A program made the position numbers and the translations under genes. This document shows positions 33,793 through 43,012 of a stretch of DNA of 57,322 bases, one piece after another. The stretch lies in NCBI GenBank assembly GCA_028875575.1, contig JAPPDF010000043.1, positions 1 through 57,322 on the forward strand, given 5' to 3'. Every line of letters starts with the position of its first letter. The first letter of the stretch is position 1. Below the pieces are notes generated by a model. It saw only the letters and a list, made by a program, of their open reading frames with translations. It did not search any database and was not told the origin of the DNA. This DNA comes from Acidobacteriota bacterium (GTDB lineage Bacteria; Acidobacteriota; Terriglobia; Versatilivoradales; Versatilivoraceae).

Positions 33793-35109
33793 ATGACCCT
33801 GGAAAAATCCGCCCGCTGGTTTGAAGACAACAAAGAGTTTCTGGCCGGAGGTGTCAGCAGCGACGTGCGCAAGGCCGAGCTCCCCCACCCCCTCTACTTC
33901 GAGTCGGGCTCGGGGAGCCGCATTCGCGACGTGGACGGCAACGAGTACATCGACTACGTCCTGGGACAAGGACCGCTGCTGCTGGGCCACAGCCCCCGAC
34001 CGGTGCTGGAGGCCGTCCACCGGCAGTTGGACCGGGGCCTGGTCTTTGCCGGTCAACACCAGGCCGAGGCCGAACTGGCCCGGCTGCTGACCCGGGCGAT
34101 CCCCTGCGCCGAGAGGGTCAGGTTCAACAGCACCGGCTCCGAGGCCGTGATCACGGCCCTTCGGGCGGCCAGGGCCTACCGGGGGCGCAACCTGGTGGTC
34201 AAGTTCGAGGGGCAATGGCACGGCTGGTACGACAGCCTCTTCGTCTCGACGGCTCCCGGACCCGATCAGCAAGGTGACCGCGGCAGCCCCAACCCCGTCT
34301 TGCCCAGCAAGGGCCAGGTGGCCAACGCCGCCGACAACCTGATCATCATGCCCTGGAACGACCTGGAGCTTCTGGAAGACCTGTTTGCCCGGCGCGGCAG
34401 CGAGATCGCGGCCATCCTGACCGAGCCGGTCATGTGCAACTCGGGAAGCCTCATGCCCCGTCCCGGCTTTTTGGAGGGATTGCGCAGCCTCTGTGACCGC
34501 TACGAGTCCGTCCTGATCTTCGATGAGGTGATTACGGGCTTTCGCCTGGCCCTCGGAGGGGCCCAGGAGATCTTCGGCGTCACCCCCGATCTGGCCACCT
34601 ACGCCAAGGGTATCGCCAGCGGGTTCACCTTGAGCGCCGTGGTGGGCAAAGCCGAAGTCATGGACCTGATTTCCAGCGGACAGGTGGTGCACGCCGGAAC
34701 CTACAACAGCAACCCGGTGGTCATCGCCGCCGGCCTGGCCACGCTTCAAACCCTCAGCGGCGACCGGGAAGCCGTCTACTCACACCTCAACCGCCTGGGC
34801 GACCGCTTGCGCCAAGGGCTGGAGGAGCGGCTGCGGCGGGCTGAAGTCCCTGCCCTGGTGGGCGGTCTGGGACCGGTGGTGCAGGTCAGCCTCACCGAGC
34901 GGGAGGCCCTCCACGACTACCGCGAATGGGCCACCCGGGACGACCGCACCTACCAGCAACTGGTCACCGACCTGGTCTACAGGGGGGTCCGCACCACCGG
35001 CCGGGGCACCTGGTACGTCTCCACCGCCCACACCGACGCCGAGGTGGACCAAACGCTGGATGCCTTTGACAAAGTCCTGGAGGGGCCGGGCATTGGGGCC
35101 GCCTTTTGA
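33793..35109 (+). CDS. Class III aminotransferase, glutamate-1-semialdehyde-mutase-like
   Basis: A 438-residue fold-type I PLP enzyme. It has RFNSTGSEAVITALR, the pocket motif IFDEVITGFRLALGG, TYAKGIASGFTLSAVVG containing the Schiff-base lysine, and HAGTYNSNPVV. The layout resembles GSA aminomutase (HemL) and related aspartate aminotransferase-family enzymes, but with substitutions that make a catabolic aminotransferase more likely. No heme genes are adjacent. It is probably co-transcribed with the SDR just upstream. Confidence 0.9.
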   Translation: MTLEKSARWFEDNKEFLAGGVSSDVRKAELPHPLYFESGSGSRIRDVDGNEYIDYVLGQGPLLLGHSPRPVLEAVHRQLDRGLVFAGQHQAEAELARLLTRAIPCAERVRFNSTGSEAVITALRAARAYRGRNLVVKFEGQWHGWYDSLFVSTAPGPDQQGDRGSPNPVLPSKGQVANAADNLIIMPWNDLELLEDLFARRGSEIAAILTEPVMCNSGSLMPRPGFLEGLRSLCDRYESVLIFDEVITGFRLALGGAQEIFGVTPDLATYAKGIASGFTLSAVVGKAEVMDLISSGQVVHAGTYNSNPVVIAAGLATLQTLSGDREAVYSHLNRLGDRLRQGLEERLRRAEVPALVGGLGPVVQVSLTEREALHDYREWATRDDRTYQQLVTDLVYRGVRTTGRGTWYVSTAHTDAEVDQTLDAFDKVLEGPGIGAAF

Positions 35110-35147
35110 TTCGCCGCCCGGTTGTCGCTAATGGGGCGCCGCGTTTG

Positions 35148-35249
35148 CCCCCCTCCGGTTCGACCGCGGGCTGAATCTCCTGAGTCGCGATCCAGCGGAT
35201 TCCGTCCCCCCCTCCGGTTCGACTGCGGGCGGAGCCCTTGTCTCACCGA
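35148..35249 (+). repeat. Dispersed repeat E, copy 1
   Basis: Two staggered copies of CCCCTCCGGTTCGACYGCGG, the second followed by GGCGGAGCCCTTGTCTCACC. A matching double unit occurs at 57183-57299. The stretch lies in the 395-bp gap 35110-35504, which contains only repeats. Confidence 0.7.
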
Positions 35250-35375
35250 TTCCCCCTCCAGGGGGGAGTGATAGAGTTCTACTGGGAGCCTTGTGTTGGC
35301 CTCAAGAATCACTCCCCCCTTGAGGGGGAGTCGCAGAAGCCGAGCCGATAGGCGAAGGCTGATGCGGAGGGGGGC
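35250..35375 (+). repeat. Dispersed repeat D, copy 2
   Basis: Contains GGGGGGAGTGATAGAG, about 35 bases, then AATCACTCCCCCCT, forming an inverted pair, followed by GAGTCGCAGAAGCCGAGCC and GGCGAAGGCTGATGCGG. The left half is the reverse complement of the corresponding part of copy 1 at 171-272. Confidence 0.75.
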
Positions 35376-35420
35376 CAACGCCGAGGTCCCAGCCAGGGGG
35401 CACCCGCAGCCCAAGGCCGT

Positions 35421-35470
35421 CAGGAGTCGCAGAATCCAAGCCGCAGGCGAAGACTGATGCGGAGGGGGGC
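35421..35470 (+). repeat. Dispersed repeat D, copy 3 (partial)
   Basis: AGGAGTCGCAGAATCC through GGCGAAGACTGATGCGGAGG: a partial, slightly diverged copy of the right half of repeat D, 45 bp beyond copy 2. Confidence 0.65.
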
Positions 35471-35504
35471 AGACGCCAAGCAGGCAAATAACCCCCACCC
35501 CCAT

Positions 35505-36647
35505 TCAGAATCGCCCTTCAAGCCTCAGGAAATCGGCGGGCTGGGCGGTCTTGCCCTCCAGGGCCAGGTCGGCCAGGACTTCTCCCATCACGGGCGCGAA
35601 CTTAAACCCGTGGCCGGAAAAACCGGCACCGAACAGGACCTGCTCGTAGTGAGGATGGCGATCGACGATGAAGTGGCCGTCGGGCGTCATGGTGTAGAGG
35701 CACGTCCTGGCGGCCAGCATCTGGTCCAGCCAGGGACGGTCGGGGTCCAGCAGACCCGGGACAAACCGGGCGATATCCCGCACCAGGGGGGCCAGGTCGG
35801 CTTCTGACGGCGGCGCAATTCGGACAGGAAATTCCGGCAGGGGATCCCCCTTCTCGTGATAGGCGATCTTGACCCCGGCGCCGGCGATCTCGGGAAAGCC
35901 ATAGAAGCCGCCGGGGGCGAAGACGAAGATGGGGCTCGCTCCGGGCTGAAACCATTGCGGCCGGCGGGGTCTGAACCAGGTCAGCACCTGGCGCCGCACT
36001 ACCAGCGGCAGCTTCAATGCCGTCAGGATGGCGCCGCTCCAGGCGCCGGCGGCAACCACCAGCCGCTTGGCCCGGATGCGTTCTCCGCGGGTGCTTACCT
36101 GGACCTCCCGGCCCTCAACCGACCACTCCAGCACCTCTTGGTTCAGCCGAAGCTCAGCCCCCGAGCGGCGGGCTCCCCGTAGAGCGCAGCCCAGGGCGGC
36201 CGCCACGTCGATCAGACCGGCCCGGTCGTCCAGCAGCCCCGCAAAGTTCTCCAGGGGATTCAAGGCGGGGAAACGGCTCCGGACCTCATCCGCCGACAGG
36301 ACCTGAACCGGCAGACCGTGAACGTCGGCGCTTTGCTGGACGCCGTCGAGCAGAGGGCTGTCGGACTCTCCCAGACTCAGCACCCCCGTCCAGGTCAACA
36401 ACTCGGGGCGGTCTTCCGCAGCCAGGTGCTCCCAGAGCTCCAAGGCCCGCTTCATCAGCGGCACGTAATCGGGATGTTCCGTGTAGATGGTGCGAAAGGC
36501 CCGGGTCTCGCCTCCGTGGCTCCCCTGCTCATGGGGTGGCGAGAACCGGTCGAAGCCGATCACCGAGGCTCCCCGGCGGGCCAGCTCCAGGGCGGTGAAG
36601 CTTCCCATGGCTCCCAAGCCGATTATGGCCACGTCGTAACCTGGCAT
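35505..36647 (-). CDS. SolA-like N-methyl-amino-acid (sarcosine/N-methyltryptophan) oxidase
   Basis: A 380-residue FAD oxidoreductase of the DAO family, closest in style to SolA/monomeric sarcosine oxidase. It opens VAIIGLGAMGSFTALELARRG (shown over two segments: GLGAMGS is the FAD loop). The covalent-flavin cysteine is in RTCLYTMTPDGHFIVD and the active-site lysine region in GAGFSGHGFKFAP. The reaction expected is oxidative demethylation of a secondary amine, giving formaldehyde and H2O2. It stands downstream of the OCD-family gene, 221 bp away, same strand. Confidence 0.9.
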   Translation of the reverse strand: MPGYDVAIIGLGAMGSFTALELARRGASVIGFDRFSPPHEQGSHGGETRAFRTIYTEHPDYVPLMKRALELWEHLAAEDRPELLTWTGVLSLGESDSPLLDGVQQSADVHGLPVQVLSADEVRSRFPALNPLENFAGLLDDRAGLIDVAAALGCALRGARRSGAELRLNQEVLEWSVEGREVQVSTRGERIRAKRLVVAAGAWSGAILTALKLPLVVRRQVLTWFRPRRPQWFQPGASPIFVFAPGGFYGFPEIAGAGVKIAYHEKGDPLPEFPVRIAPPSEADLAPLVRDIARFVPGLLDPDRPWLDQMLAARTCLYTMTPDGHFIVDRHPHYEQVLFGAGFSGHGFKFAPVMGEVLADLALEGKTAQPADFLRLEGRF

Positions 36648-36868
36648 GCTCGCTGCCTTGTCGGTTCCCGGATTTCTCTATGTTAGATGCTTGAGTGGAA
36701 GCTGCGTTGACGAATGAGGCAGGAACTGTGGATTTAGGAATGTAGACTCTTGATTTGATCCGAGGCCAAACCGGTTGTCCTTACCCCCCAATCTACAATC
36801 AGAAATCAACAACAATTCCCTTCGTGGAGATTTCCATTGCCTGCTTGTGGGCCCGAGGCACGGCCTCC

Positions 36869-37849
36869 CTAGCTGAAGGCCACTCTCCGGCCCAAACCCT
36901 TGGCCAGCGCCTGCTCGTAGATGCTGGCGGCCACGGTGGTGTCCTGGACCCCCAGCCCGATCCCGTCAAAGAGGGTGATCTCGTCCCGGCTGCGGCGGCC
37001 CTCCACCTGGCCCAGGATGACCTGCCCCAGGCTGCCGGCGTAGCAATCCTTGCCCAGGATGCCCTGCTCCACCGCCTGGCTGGCCTCGCCCCGCTGCAAG
37101 CAGTGCTCCACCTTGTCGGCAAAGAGCCGGCAGCGCGGCAACAGCTCCGGCTCACATTCGATCTTGGTGTGCAGGTCGGACCCCATGCAGGAGAGGTGGG
37201 TCCCCTTCCTCACCCACTCGCTCCGCACGATGGGTTCGGTGCTGTTGGTGGCGGTGCAGATCACGTCGGCTTCCCGGCAGGCGCTTTCGGCATCGGTCAC
37301 CTCGATAGGCGCCGGCGCCTCCTCGGCCAGGTCAGCCGCCAGTCGCTCGGCCTGATCTCGCCGGATATCGAAGAGCAGGATGCTCTGGAAGGGCCGAACC
37401 CGGCTCAGGGCCCGCACGCACTGGCGCCCCAGTTGGCCCGAGCCGATGACCGCCAGCACGGCCGCCTCCCGGCGGGCCAGATGTTTGGCGGCCACGGCCG
37501 CGGCCGCGGCCGTGCGATACATGGTCGCCAGCACCGATTCCACGATGAGCAGCAGCTCGCCGGTGTCCGGATCGTAGAGATTCATGGTGCTGAAGATGGT
37601 GGGCAGCCCCCGCTCGACGTTGCCCTTGCGCTCCTGTCCCATCTTCATGGAGAACATGTGGGTCGCCTTGGTGTAACCGGTCAGGCAGGCGGCGATGCCT
37701 CCGGGCAGATCCACGATGCACTTGGGGGGTAGCAGGTCCTCTCCCTTTTCGAACGCGGACAGGCACTTCTCGATGGCCGGCACGATTTCCTGCAGGTCGA
37801 TCTGCGCCGCCACTTCCCCGCGAGTCAGAACGATTGTTTCTCTAGCCAT
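36869..37849 (-). CDS. Ornithine cyclodeaminase/mu-crystallin-family dehydrogenase
   Basis: A 326-residue NAD(P)-binding enzyme. The core has LAVIGSGQLGRQCVRAL, then TATNSTEPIV and THLSCMGSDLHTKIECEP, with EITLFDGIGLGVQDTTVA near the C-terminus, all typical of the OCD/alanine dehydrogenase group. It could deaminate, reduce an imine or make a keto acid from an amino acid. It begins 25 bp inside the aminotransferase gene upstream (37825-38994), so the two are translationally coupled. Confidence 0.92.
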   Translation of the reverse strand: MARETIVLTRGEVAAQIDLQEIVPAIEKCLSAFEKGEDLLPPKCIVDLPGGIAACLTGYTKATHMFSMKMGQERKGNVERGLPTIFSTMNLYDPDTGELLLIVESVLATMYRTAAAAAVAAKHLARREAAVLAVIGSGQLGRQCVRALSRVRPFQSILLFDIRRDQAERLAADLAEEAPAPIEVTDAESACREADVICTATNSTEPIVRSEWVRKGTHLSCMGSDLHTKIECEPELLPRCRLFADKVEHCLQRGEASQAVEQGILGKDCYAGSLGQVILGQVEGRRSRDEITLFDGIGLGVQDTTVAASIYEQALAKGLGRRVAFS

Positions 37850-38994
37850 GGAATCATCCTTTCAAAGGCAGCCTCGATCCGTTCCAGCGAGGTGGCGTAG
37901 CTCAACCGCAGGCCGTTGCGGCAGGATTCCCCGAAGGTATCCCCCGGGATGGCGCAGACCCGGATCTCCCGCAGCATCCTGAGCGTGAACTCCGACCCGT
38001 CCTCCCCGACGGGCAGCGAAGGCATGATGTAGAAGGCGCCCTGAGGACGGTAGCCCTGCAGGTGGCGGCACTCCTCCAGCAGCTCCACGATGCGGTCCCG
38101 GCGCTTCCGGTACTCGCCGACCATTTGATCGACGCAGCCCTGGTCACCCTGCAGGGCCGCCACCGAGGCCCACTGTCCCGGCGTGTTTCCCACCGTGGTT
38201 GTATAGGTGTGATAGCGCCTCAAGGTCTGGAGGTTCCTGCGGCTGGAGATAAGCCAGCCCACCCGCATGCCAGGCATGCTGTAGGTCTTGGAAACACTGC
38301 TGGCCACGATCAGGTGGTCCAGATCCACATCGCAGTTCAACACGCTGGAAGACTCCATCTCGTCCAGGACCAGGCGGTCGTAGACCTCGTCGCTGATCAC
38401 GGTGATCCTCCGCCTGGCGGCGGCCTGACAGATAGTCTCCAGGGTCGAGGCGGGATAGACGGTACCGGTGGGGTTGCCGGGGGAGTTGAGGATGACGGCG
38501 CAGGTCCGGGGACCCATGGCGTCGATCACCTCCTGGGGATCCACCTGGTAGCCCTGCTCGGCAGTGGTGACGATGCGCCGCACGCTGCCGCCCGCCAGAC
38601 CCACCAGGGGCTGGAAGAGCACGAAGCTGGGCTCGATGACGATCACCTCCCGCCCCGGCGCGGCCAGGCTGGTGACCGCCAGGAAGATGGCCTCCCCGGC
38701 TCCGGTGGTTTCCAGCAGGTTCTCCTCCACCAGTTTCCGGCCGCTGAGTTTCCCATAGATTTGCGCCAGGACGGAAAGCAGCTCCGGCAGGCCGGCATCC
38801 AGGGTGTAGTGGGTCTTGTCCTGGCGCAAGGCCTCCACGTGAGCCTCGACGATGTGCGGGGGCGTGGGAAAATCGGGCTGCCCGATGGAGAGGTGGATGA
38901 CCTCCTCCATGGTGGACGCCAGGTTGAACATCCGGCGAATTCCCGAAACCGGCAGCGCCGAAAGCGCGGGATTCCACTGAAGGGATGGAGTCAT
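37825..38994 (-). CDS. Class I/II aminotransferase
   Basis: A 389-residue fold-type I aminotransferase with ILNSPGNPTGTVYPAST (PLP/Asn), ISDEVYDRLVLDE, and the Schiff-base lysine in ASSVSKTYSMPGMRVGW, then GAFYIMPSLP and LSYATSLERI. Aspartate/alanine-type specificity is typical, but the substrate is not readable. The stop lies 25 bp inside the following OCD-family gene. Together with the SolA-like oxidase they form an amino acid/amine catabolic group. Confidence 0.92.
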   Translation of the reverse strand: MTPSLQWNPALSALPVSGIRRMFNLASTMEEVIHLSIGQPDFPTPPHIVEAHVEALRQDKTHYTLDAGLPELLSVLAQIYGKLSGRKLVEENLLETTGAGEAIFLAVTSLAAPGREVIVIEPSFVLFQPLVGLAGGSVRRIVTTAEQGYQVDPQEVIDAMGPRTCAVILNSPGNPTGTVYPASTLETICQAAARRRITVISDEVYDRLVLDEMESSSVLNCDVDLDHLIVASSVSKTYSMPGMRVGWLISSRRNLQTLRRYHTYTTTVGNTPGQWASVAALQGDQGCVDQMVGEYRKRRDRIVELLEECRHLQGYRPQGAFYIMPSLPVGEDGSEFTLRMLREIRVCAIPGDTFGESCRNGLRLSYATSLERIEAAFERMIPWLEKQSF

Positions 38995-39062
38995 GGATGG
39001 AATGAAGTGTCCCGGTAATGGATGGGCCGGTGGGCCGACTATTGCGGCTCTCCCGGTGGCTG

Positions 39063-39140
39063 GGCGTTTGCCACCCTCCGCATCAGCCTTCGCCTCCGGC
39101 TCGGCTTCTGCGACTCCCCCTCAAGGGGGGAGTGATAGTT
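39063..39140 (-). repeat. Dispersed repeat D, copy 4 (inverted)
   Basis: Reads CCGCATCAGCCTTCGCC, GGCTCGGCTTCTGCGACTCC and AGGGGGGAGTGATAG, the reverse complement of copies 1 and 2. It lies in the 328-bp gap 38995-39322, which has no gene I can support. Confidence 0.75.
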
Positions 39141-39322
39141 GAGCGGCCTGAGGGGGCTTGCCGTAACCAACCGCCCCAGAATGCCCCAAGCCGTCCCCCA
39201 AGTCGAGCCTTTTTGGATTGGGGCTGTTGCTCCAGCTTTGGACGGGGGCATGGTTGGTCTGCTTGGGGAGATGCGTGTCTGGCCAGGGGAGGCCGGTAAA
39301 AGTCAGGAGGGGTTCTTCCCCG

Positions 39323-41068
39323 TTAGGGTCTCGGGATGCGATCCATGACGAAGTCCTCGATGCGGATCGTCTTCGCGAACCATCCCAGGTTCCTGGTCTC
39401 GACGCGAACCAGCTCGGCTCCTTGCAGCCAGGTTGCATCGATGGGGGAAGTCCCTGAAGGCAAATCGAACGAGAGAGTTGGCCGTCTGATTTCCAGCATC
39501 TGGTAGATATCCGAGAACAGCAGCAAACTGGAAAGAGAATCGGGGCCGAAGCTTCTTTGCCCGAAGAGCGCTTCTTTCCTCGAAAAGTTGACCAGGAAGT
39601 ACCGTACGGCCTCCCAGTCATCCAGCGTTAGTTTGTGGGAGGTCTCGCGGAGGTGGACGATCCAGGCGTCATTCTGAGAGGTGACCGCAAGGATAGCTGC
39701 ATGGTCGGAGCCTCGATCATAGCGAACACCGGGTTCCAGCCGCATCCTTGTAATCGCGTCTCTCTGGACCAGAAAGTGCATCTCTGCCTCATAGGCCATT
39801 TCGTCACCGGAATAACATTTGTGAACCTCTTGGCTGATCCGTAGCAATTCCAGATGAGGCTTCCACCTAAATTGCTCAGAGTTCAGGAAATCCAGGCCTC
39901 CAAGGGCCTGCGACAGCAAGGCGGCTTTCTTCGTGTGCAAATCCATCTCACGGTAACGCTGAAATCGCGGCGACGGATTACGGAAGGCGTACGAAGTACT
40001 CCCTCGATACTGGTCCAGGGTTTCGCCGGATGTCGAGAAGAGGTTCGCGGTGAAACGTCCTGGCAATACCACGAGGCCCGCAGGTAGATTGTCCACCGTG
40101 ACATCCCCTTGCAGTAGCCACCCTTCTTCACGTCCCTGCTTGTGCCATCGATGCAACTCGAGACTCTTTTCATGGATGCGGGCCGTGACTTGCTCCGGGT
40201 CCAGGATTCCCTCGGCCAGAGGATACTCGTCCGGCCAGAAGTCCCACCTCCAGAAGGTCATGAACAGCAATACCCCGGGAAACACCGACGAGGCCAGGAT
40301 CATGCTCTTCTTCGTCCGCTGGGTCAGATACTGATGGCAAACAACAACCACGGCCACTACGAGAAGGAACAGCAAGAACCCGATCAAGCCTGAAAAATAG
40401 AGGGAGTCGTCCCATCTGATCCGCCTGACCACTTTGACCGCTTCGGCGATGGCCTGCATCACTGCATTTTTTGGGGGTTGAAAGACATAGGGGTCCAGCC
40501 AGCGCAGGAACTGCAAAAACGTGTATTGAACCAGCAGCAGGCCAATAGCCCCGAGGATGCCGAGAAAAATCATACGAGCAAGGTCACGGGTCAAAGCTGC
40601 CAGCATCATGAGCAATGCCAGCACCAGGCACTGGAATAGCAAAATCTGTGGAATGGAGCGGACGGTGTCGTACAGCGTGACTCCATGGAGAAGGAGGAGC
40701 AGAACTTCGGTCAGAAAAGCGGGAAGAATCACCGTTAATGTCAGGAAGAGAGACTTGCCGGCCAGGAGCCGCTTCCCGGAAATGGGACGGCTCAACCAGA
40801 AGGCGGTGCTGCCTACCGTCGAGTCCTGCTGCACCAATTGGGAGGCGATCAAGACCAACAGGGCAATCTTCAGCAATGCCACCAGCCATGCCAGCAGGGT
40901 GATGGAGACTTCGAGCATCATATCGGCCGGAGGTGGATGGTGAGGAAGACGCGCAAAGGTTGAGATCAAGAATCCTTGCAGGATGACCAGTCCCCACCAG
41001 CCGATGAGCGGGAAAAGGAGGTGCGAACGACGAAAGTCGTTGGCCATGAGGTGAAGAGTCAGGTTCAT
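39323..41068 (-). CDS. Multi-span membrane protein, ABC-2-like, with C-terminal soluble domain (paralogue 2)
   Basis: A 581-residue protein with seven hydrophobic segments in the first about 270 residues, then a soluble region of about 300. Shared wording with the next gene is extensive: MNLT.HL.ANDFR at the start, STAFWLSRPIS, LLAGKSLFL, DTVRSIPQI, then GILDP..VTA and, at the end, ELVRVETRNLGWFAKTIRIED. The N-half resembles ABC-2 permease cores; with an odd helix number the C-terminal domain should face outside. It is the last gene of the gntR operon. The function of the soluble domain is unknown. Confidence 0.75.
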   Translation of the reverse strand: MNLTLHLMANDFRRSHLLFPLIGWWGLVILQGFLISTFARLPHHPPPADMMLEVSITLLAWLVALLKIALLVLIASQLVQQDSTVGSTAFWLSRPISGKRLLAGKSLFLTLTVILPAFLTEVLLLLLHGVTLYDTVRSIPQILLFQCLVLALLMMLAALTRDLARMIFLGILGAIGLLLVQYTFLQFLRWLDPYVFQPPKNAVMQAIAEAVKVVRRIRWDDSLYFSGLIGFLLFLLVVAVVVVCHQYLTQRTKKSMILASSVFPGVLLFMTFWRWDFWPDEYPLAEGILDPEQVTARIHEKSLELHRWHKQGREEGWLLQGDVTVDNLPAGLVVLPGRFTANLFSTSGETLDQYRGSTSYAFRNPSPRFQRYREMDLHTKKAALLSQALGGLDFLNSEQFRWKPHLELLRISQEVHKCYSGDEMAYEAEMHFLVQRDAITRMRLEPGVRYDRGSDHAAILAVTSQNDAWIVHLRETSHKLTLDDWEAVRYFLVNFSRKEALFGQRSFGPDSLSSLLLFSDIYQMLEIRRPTLSFDLPSGTSPIDATWLQGAELVRVETRNLGWFAKTIRIEDFVMDRIPRP

Positions 41069-41190
41069 TGGCGTTCCCCACCGTCCTGCAACCGTCGGAT
41101 CAGGGCTAAAGACCGCAAGATGGCGATACCAATATTGGATTCACGCTCCAGGCCTTCATCCCGAGCGCGTCCTGCCTCCCGATCTCCTGT

Positions 41191-43002
41191 TCAGCTGTCT
41201 TTCCCGGGCTGTGATAGTGCAGCAGCGGGTCGGGCGATACGTTCCATGACGAGGTCCTCCAGGCGGATGGACTTGGAGAACCAACCCAGATCCCTGGTTT
41301 CAACCCGAATCAGCTCGGCACCGTCCATCCAGGCCGGGTCGAGGGGAGATCCCTCAAACCTCGGACCGAAATTCAGTCGCCCCTGTTCAACCTTCAGCAT
41401 CGGGAAGACCATTGACATCAAGGGAGGAATCCGAAGGGAACTCCCTCCACGACGGCCTTTCAGGCCGAATATCCCTTCCCGCCGGGACGGGTTGATCAAG
41501 AGATAGGTAAAGGTGTTCCGGTCGTCCACAGGGAGCCAATGGGTAAACTCCCTGAAGCGGATGATCAAGCCGTTCGGATCGAGTCGTTCACTCGGGGGGA
41601 TCTTGAATCGGAAGGTGTTTGACCCGTCCGAATAGTATCGGTCAATCGATAGGATCTCCACCTGGTCCGAGCCTCGATGGTAACGAGCCCCCTTTTCCAA
41701 CCGTATGTTGGCGATTTCGTCCCTTTGCACCAGATAATCCACCTGGGCCGAATATTGCAATCTGTCTTCTCCATAGCGCTCATAGAGATCCTTGCTGATC
41801 TCAAACAGTTCCGGAGGTCCTTCTCCCAATAAATGCTCACCGTCCAGGAATTTGACGTCGTCCAACGCCTGACTGAGCAACTCGGCTCTATCCCCGCCAA
41901 GCGGTCGACCGGAAAAATGAATGGGACTCATGGCCTGGAATGCATAGGCGCTACGACTGACATGGTGGGCCAGGGATTCTCCGGAGGGCAGGAGGAGGCT
42001 GGCGGAGATCTGAGCCGGGAGCACAACCACGCCCGGAGGTAGATTGTCCAGCGCTATGCTGCCTTTGAGGAGCAGCCTCTTTTTTCCTGCCGGGTCAAAG
42101 TGCGTACGGGAAGTTGTGACTGGAGCGATGATCAGACTCTTTTCCTCGATCCAGGCCGTGACCCGGGTCGGATCCAGAATCCCTGTGTCGAGTTTGGGTG
42201 CCGTTCCCCGCCAATGCGGGTTCCAGAACCCTATAGAGATCAGCGCAAGGGAGAGGGCCGAGAAGAGAAGGATCCTGCTGCGCAACCTCCGTCGCGTCAG
42301 ATACTGATGGACAACGACCATCGCGGCTATTCCCAGAAGGACCGGAAGCATGCCCATCAGGTGCAGACTGAAACTGGGAGGGGGAACAGGCATCACAACG
42401 GGAACGTCTTGGCTCGGAAATTGCAGAGTGCTCAGGACCAGGGAGAAAGAAGTGGAAAATAGCAGAAACAAGATGAACCAAAGCGGCGGCACGGCGACCA
42501 GCGCAGCGATCCCAAAGAAGATCTGTCGGGGAAGGCTGGTGGTTAAAACCGTCAGCATCGTTAGAACGACGATCGTGAACAGGGTCAGAAGGACGATCTG
42601 TGGAATAGAGCGGACGGTATCCTCCGGGGCGACTCCACGGACCAGGAGCAAAACGACCTGCACCAGAAGGTCTGGAAGCAAGACAACCAAAGCCAGGAAG
42701 AGGGACTTGCTCGCCAGCAGCCGACCCTTTGAAATGGGGCGGCTCAACCAGAAGGCGGTGGTACCTGTGGTGGCATCCTTCCGTACCGCCTCCGATACGA
42801 TCAGCGTCAACAGGCAGAGCTTGAGTATTGCGACCAGCAACCCCAGGAAAGACGGGCTGAATAGCCACATCCGTTCGCCGGAAAACAATTGGGCGTAAGA
42901 TCCCATCAAAACGGCCTGCAAGATCAACAGAGCCCACCACACGCTCAGATAAGGCCGCAGGTAGCGAAAGTCGTTGGCAATGAGGTGTCGCGTCAGGTTC
43001 AT
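41191..43002 (-). CDS. Multi-span membrane protein, ABC-2-like, with C-terminal soluble domain (paralogue 1)
   Basis: A 603-residue paralogue of the next gene, with the same layout: seven membrane helices near 20-40, 48-70, 103-122, 135-155, 170-190, 215-235 and 245-262, then a soluble half. Common cores are TAFWLSRPISKGRLLASKSL, HQYLTRRRLRSRI and GAELIRVETRDLGWFSKSIR. The ATPase gene ends 10 bp upstream, so this is the likely membrane partner. Its stop is 122 bp from the start of paralogue 2. No family name is recognised for the C-terminal half. Confidence 0.78.
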   Translation of the reverse strand: MNLTRHLIANDFRYLRPYLSVWWALLILQAVLMGSYAQLFSGERMWLFSPSFLGLLVAILKLCLLTLIVSEAVRKDATTGTTAFWLSRPISKGRLLASKSLFLALVVLLPDLLVQVVLLLVRGVAPEDTVRSIPQIVLLTLFTIVVLTMLTVLTTSLPRQIFFGIAALVAVPPLWFILFLLFSTSFSLVLSTLQFPSQDVPVVMPVPPPSFSLHLMGMLPVLLGIAAMVVVHQYLTRRRLRSRILLFSALSLALISIGFWNPHWRGTAPKLDTGILDPTRVTAWIEEKSLIIAPVTTSRTHFDPAGKKRLLLKGSIALDNLPPGVVVLPAQISASLLLPSGESLAHHVSRSAYAFQAMSPIHFSGRPLGGDRAELLSQALDDVKFLDGEHLLGEGPPELFEISKDLYERYGEDRLQYSAQVDYLVQRDEIANIRLEKGARYHRGSDQVEILSIDRYYSDGSNTFRFKIPPSERLDPNGLIIRFREFTHWLPVDDRNTFTYLLINPSRREGIFGLKGRRGGSSLRIPPLMSMVFPMLKVEQGRLNFGPRFEGSPLDPAWMDGAELIRVETRDLGWFSKSIRLEDLVMERIARPAAALSQPGKDS

Positions 43003-43012
43003 TTCCCGCTTC

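Noticed and set aside
35150-35240. GGTTCGACTGCGG reads like a tRNA T-loop
   Set aside because: The flanking bases do not form a five-base-pair T-stem, no anticodon or acceptor arms exist, and the text recurs as repeat E in several places.
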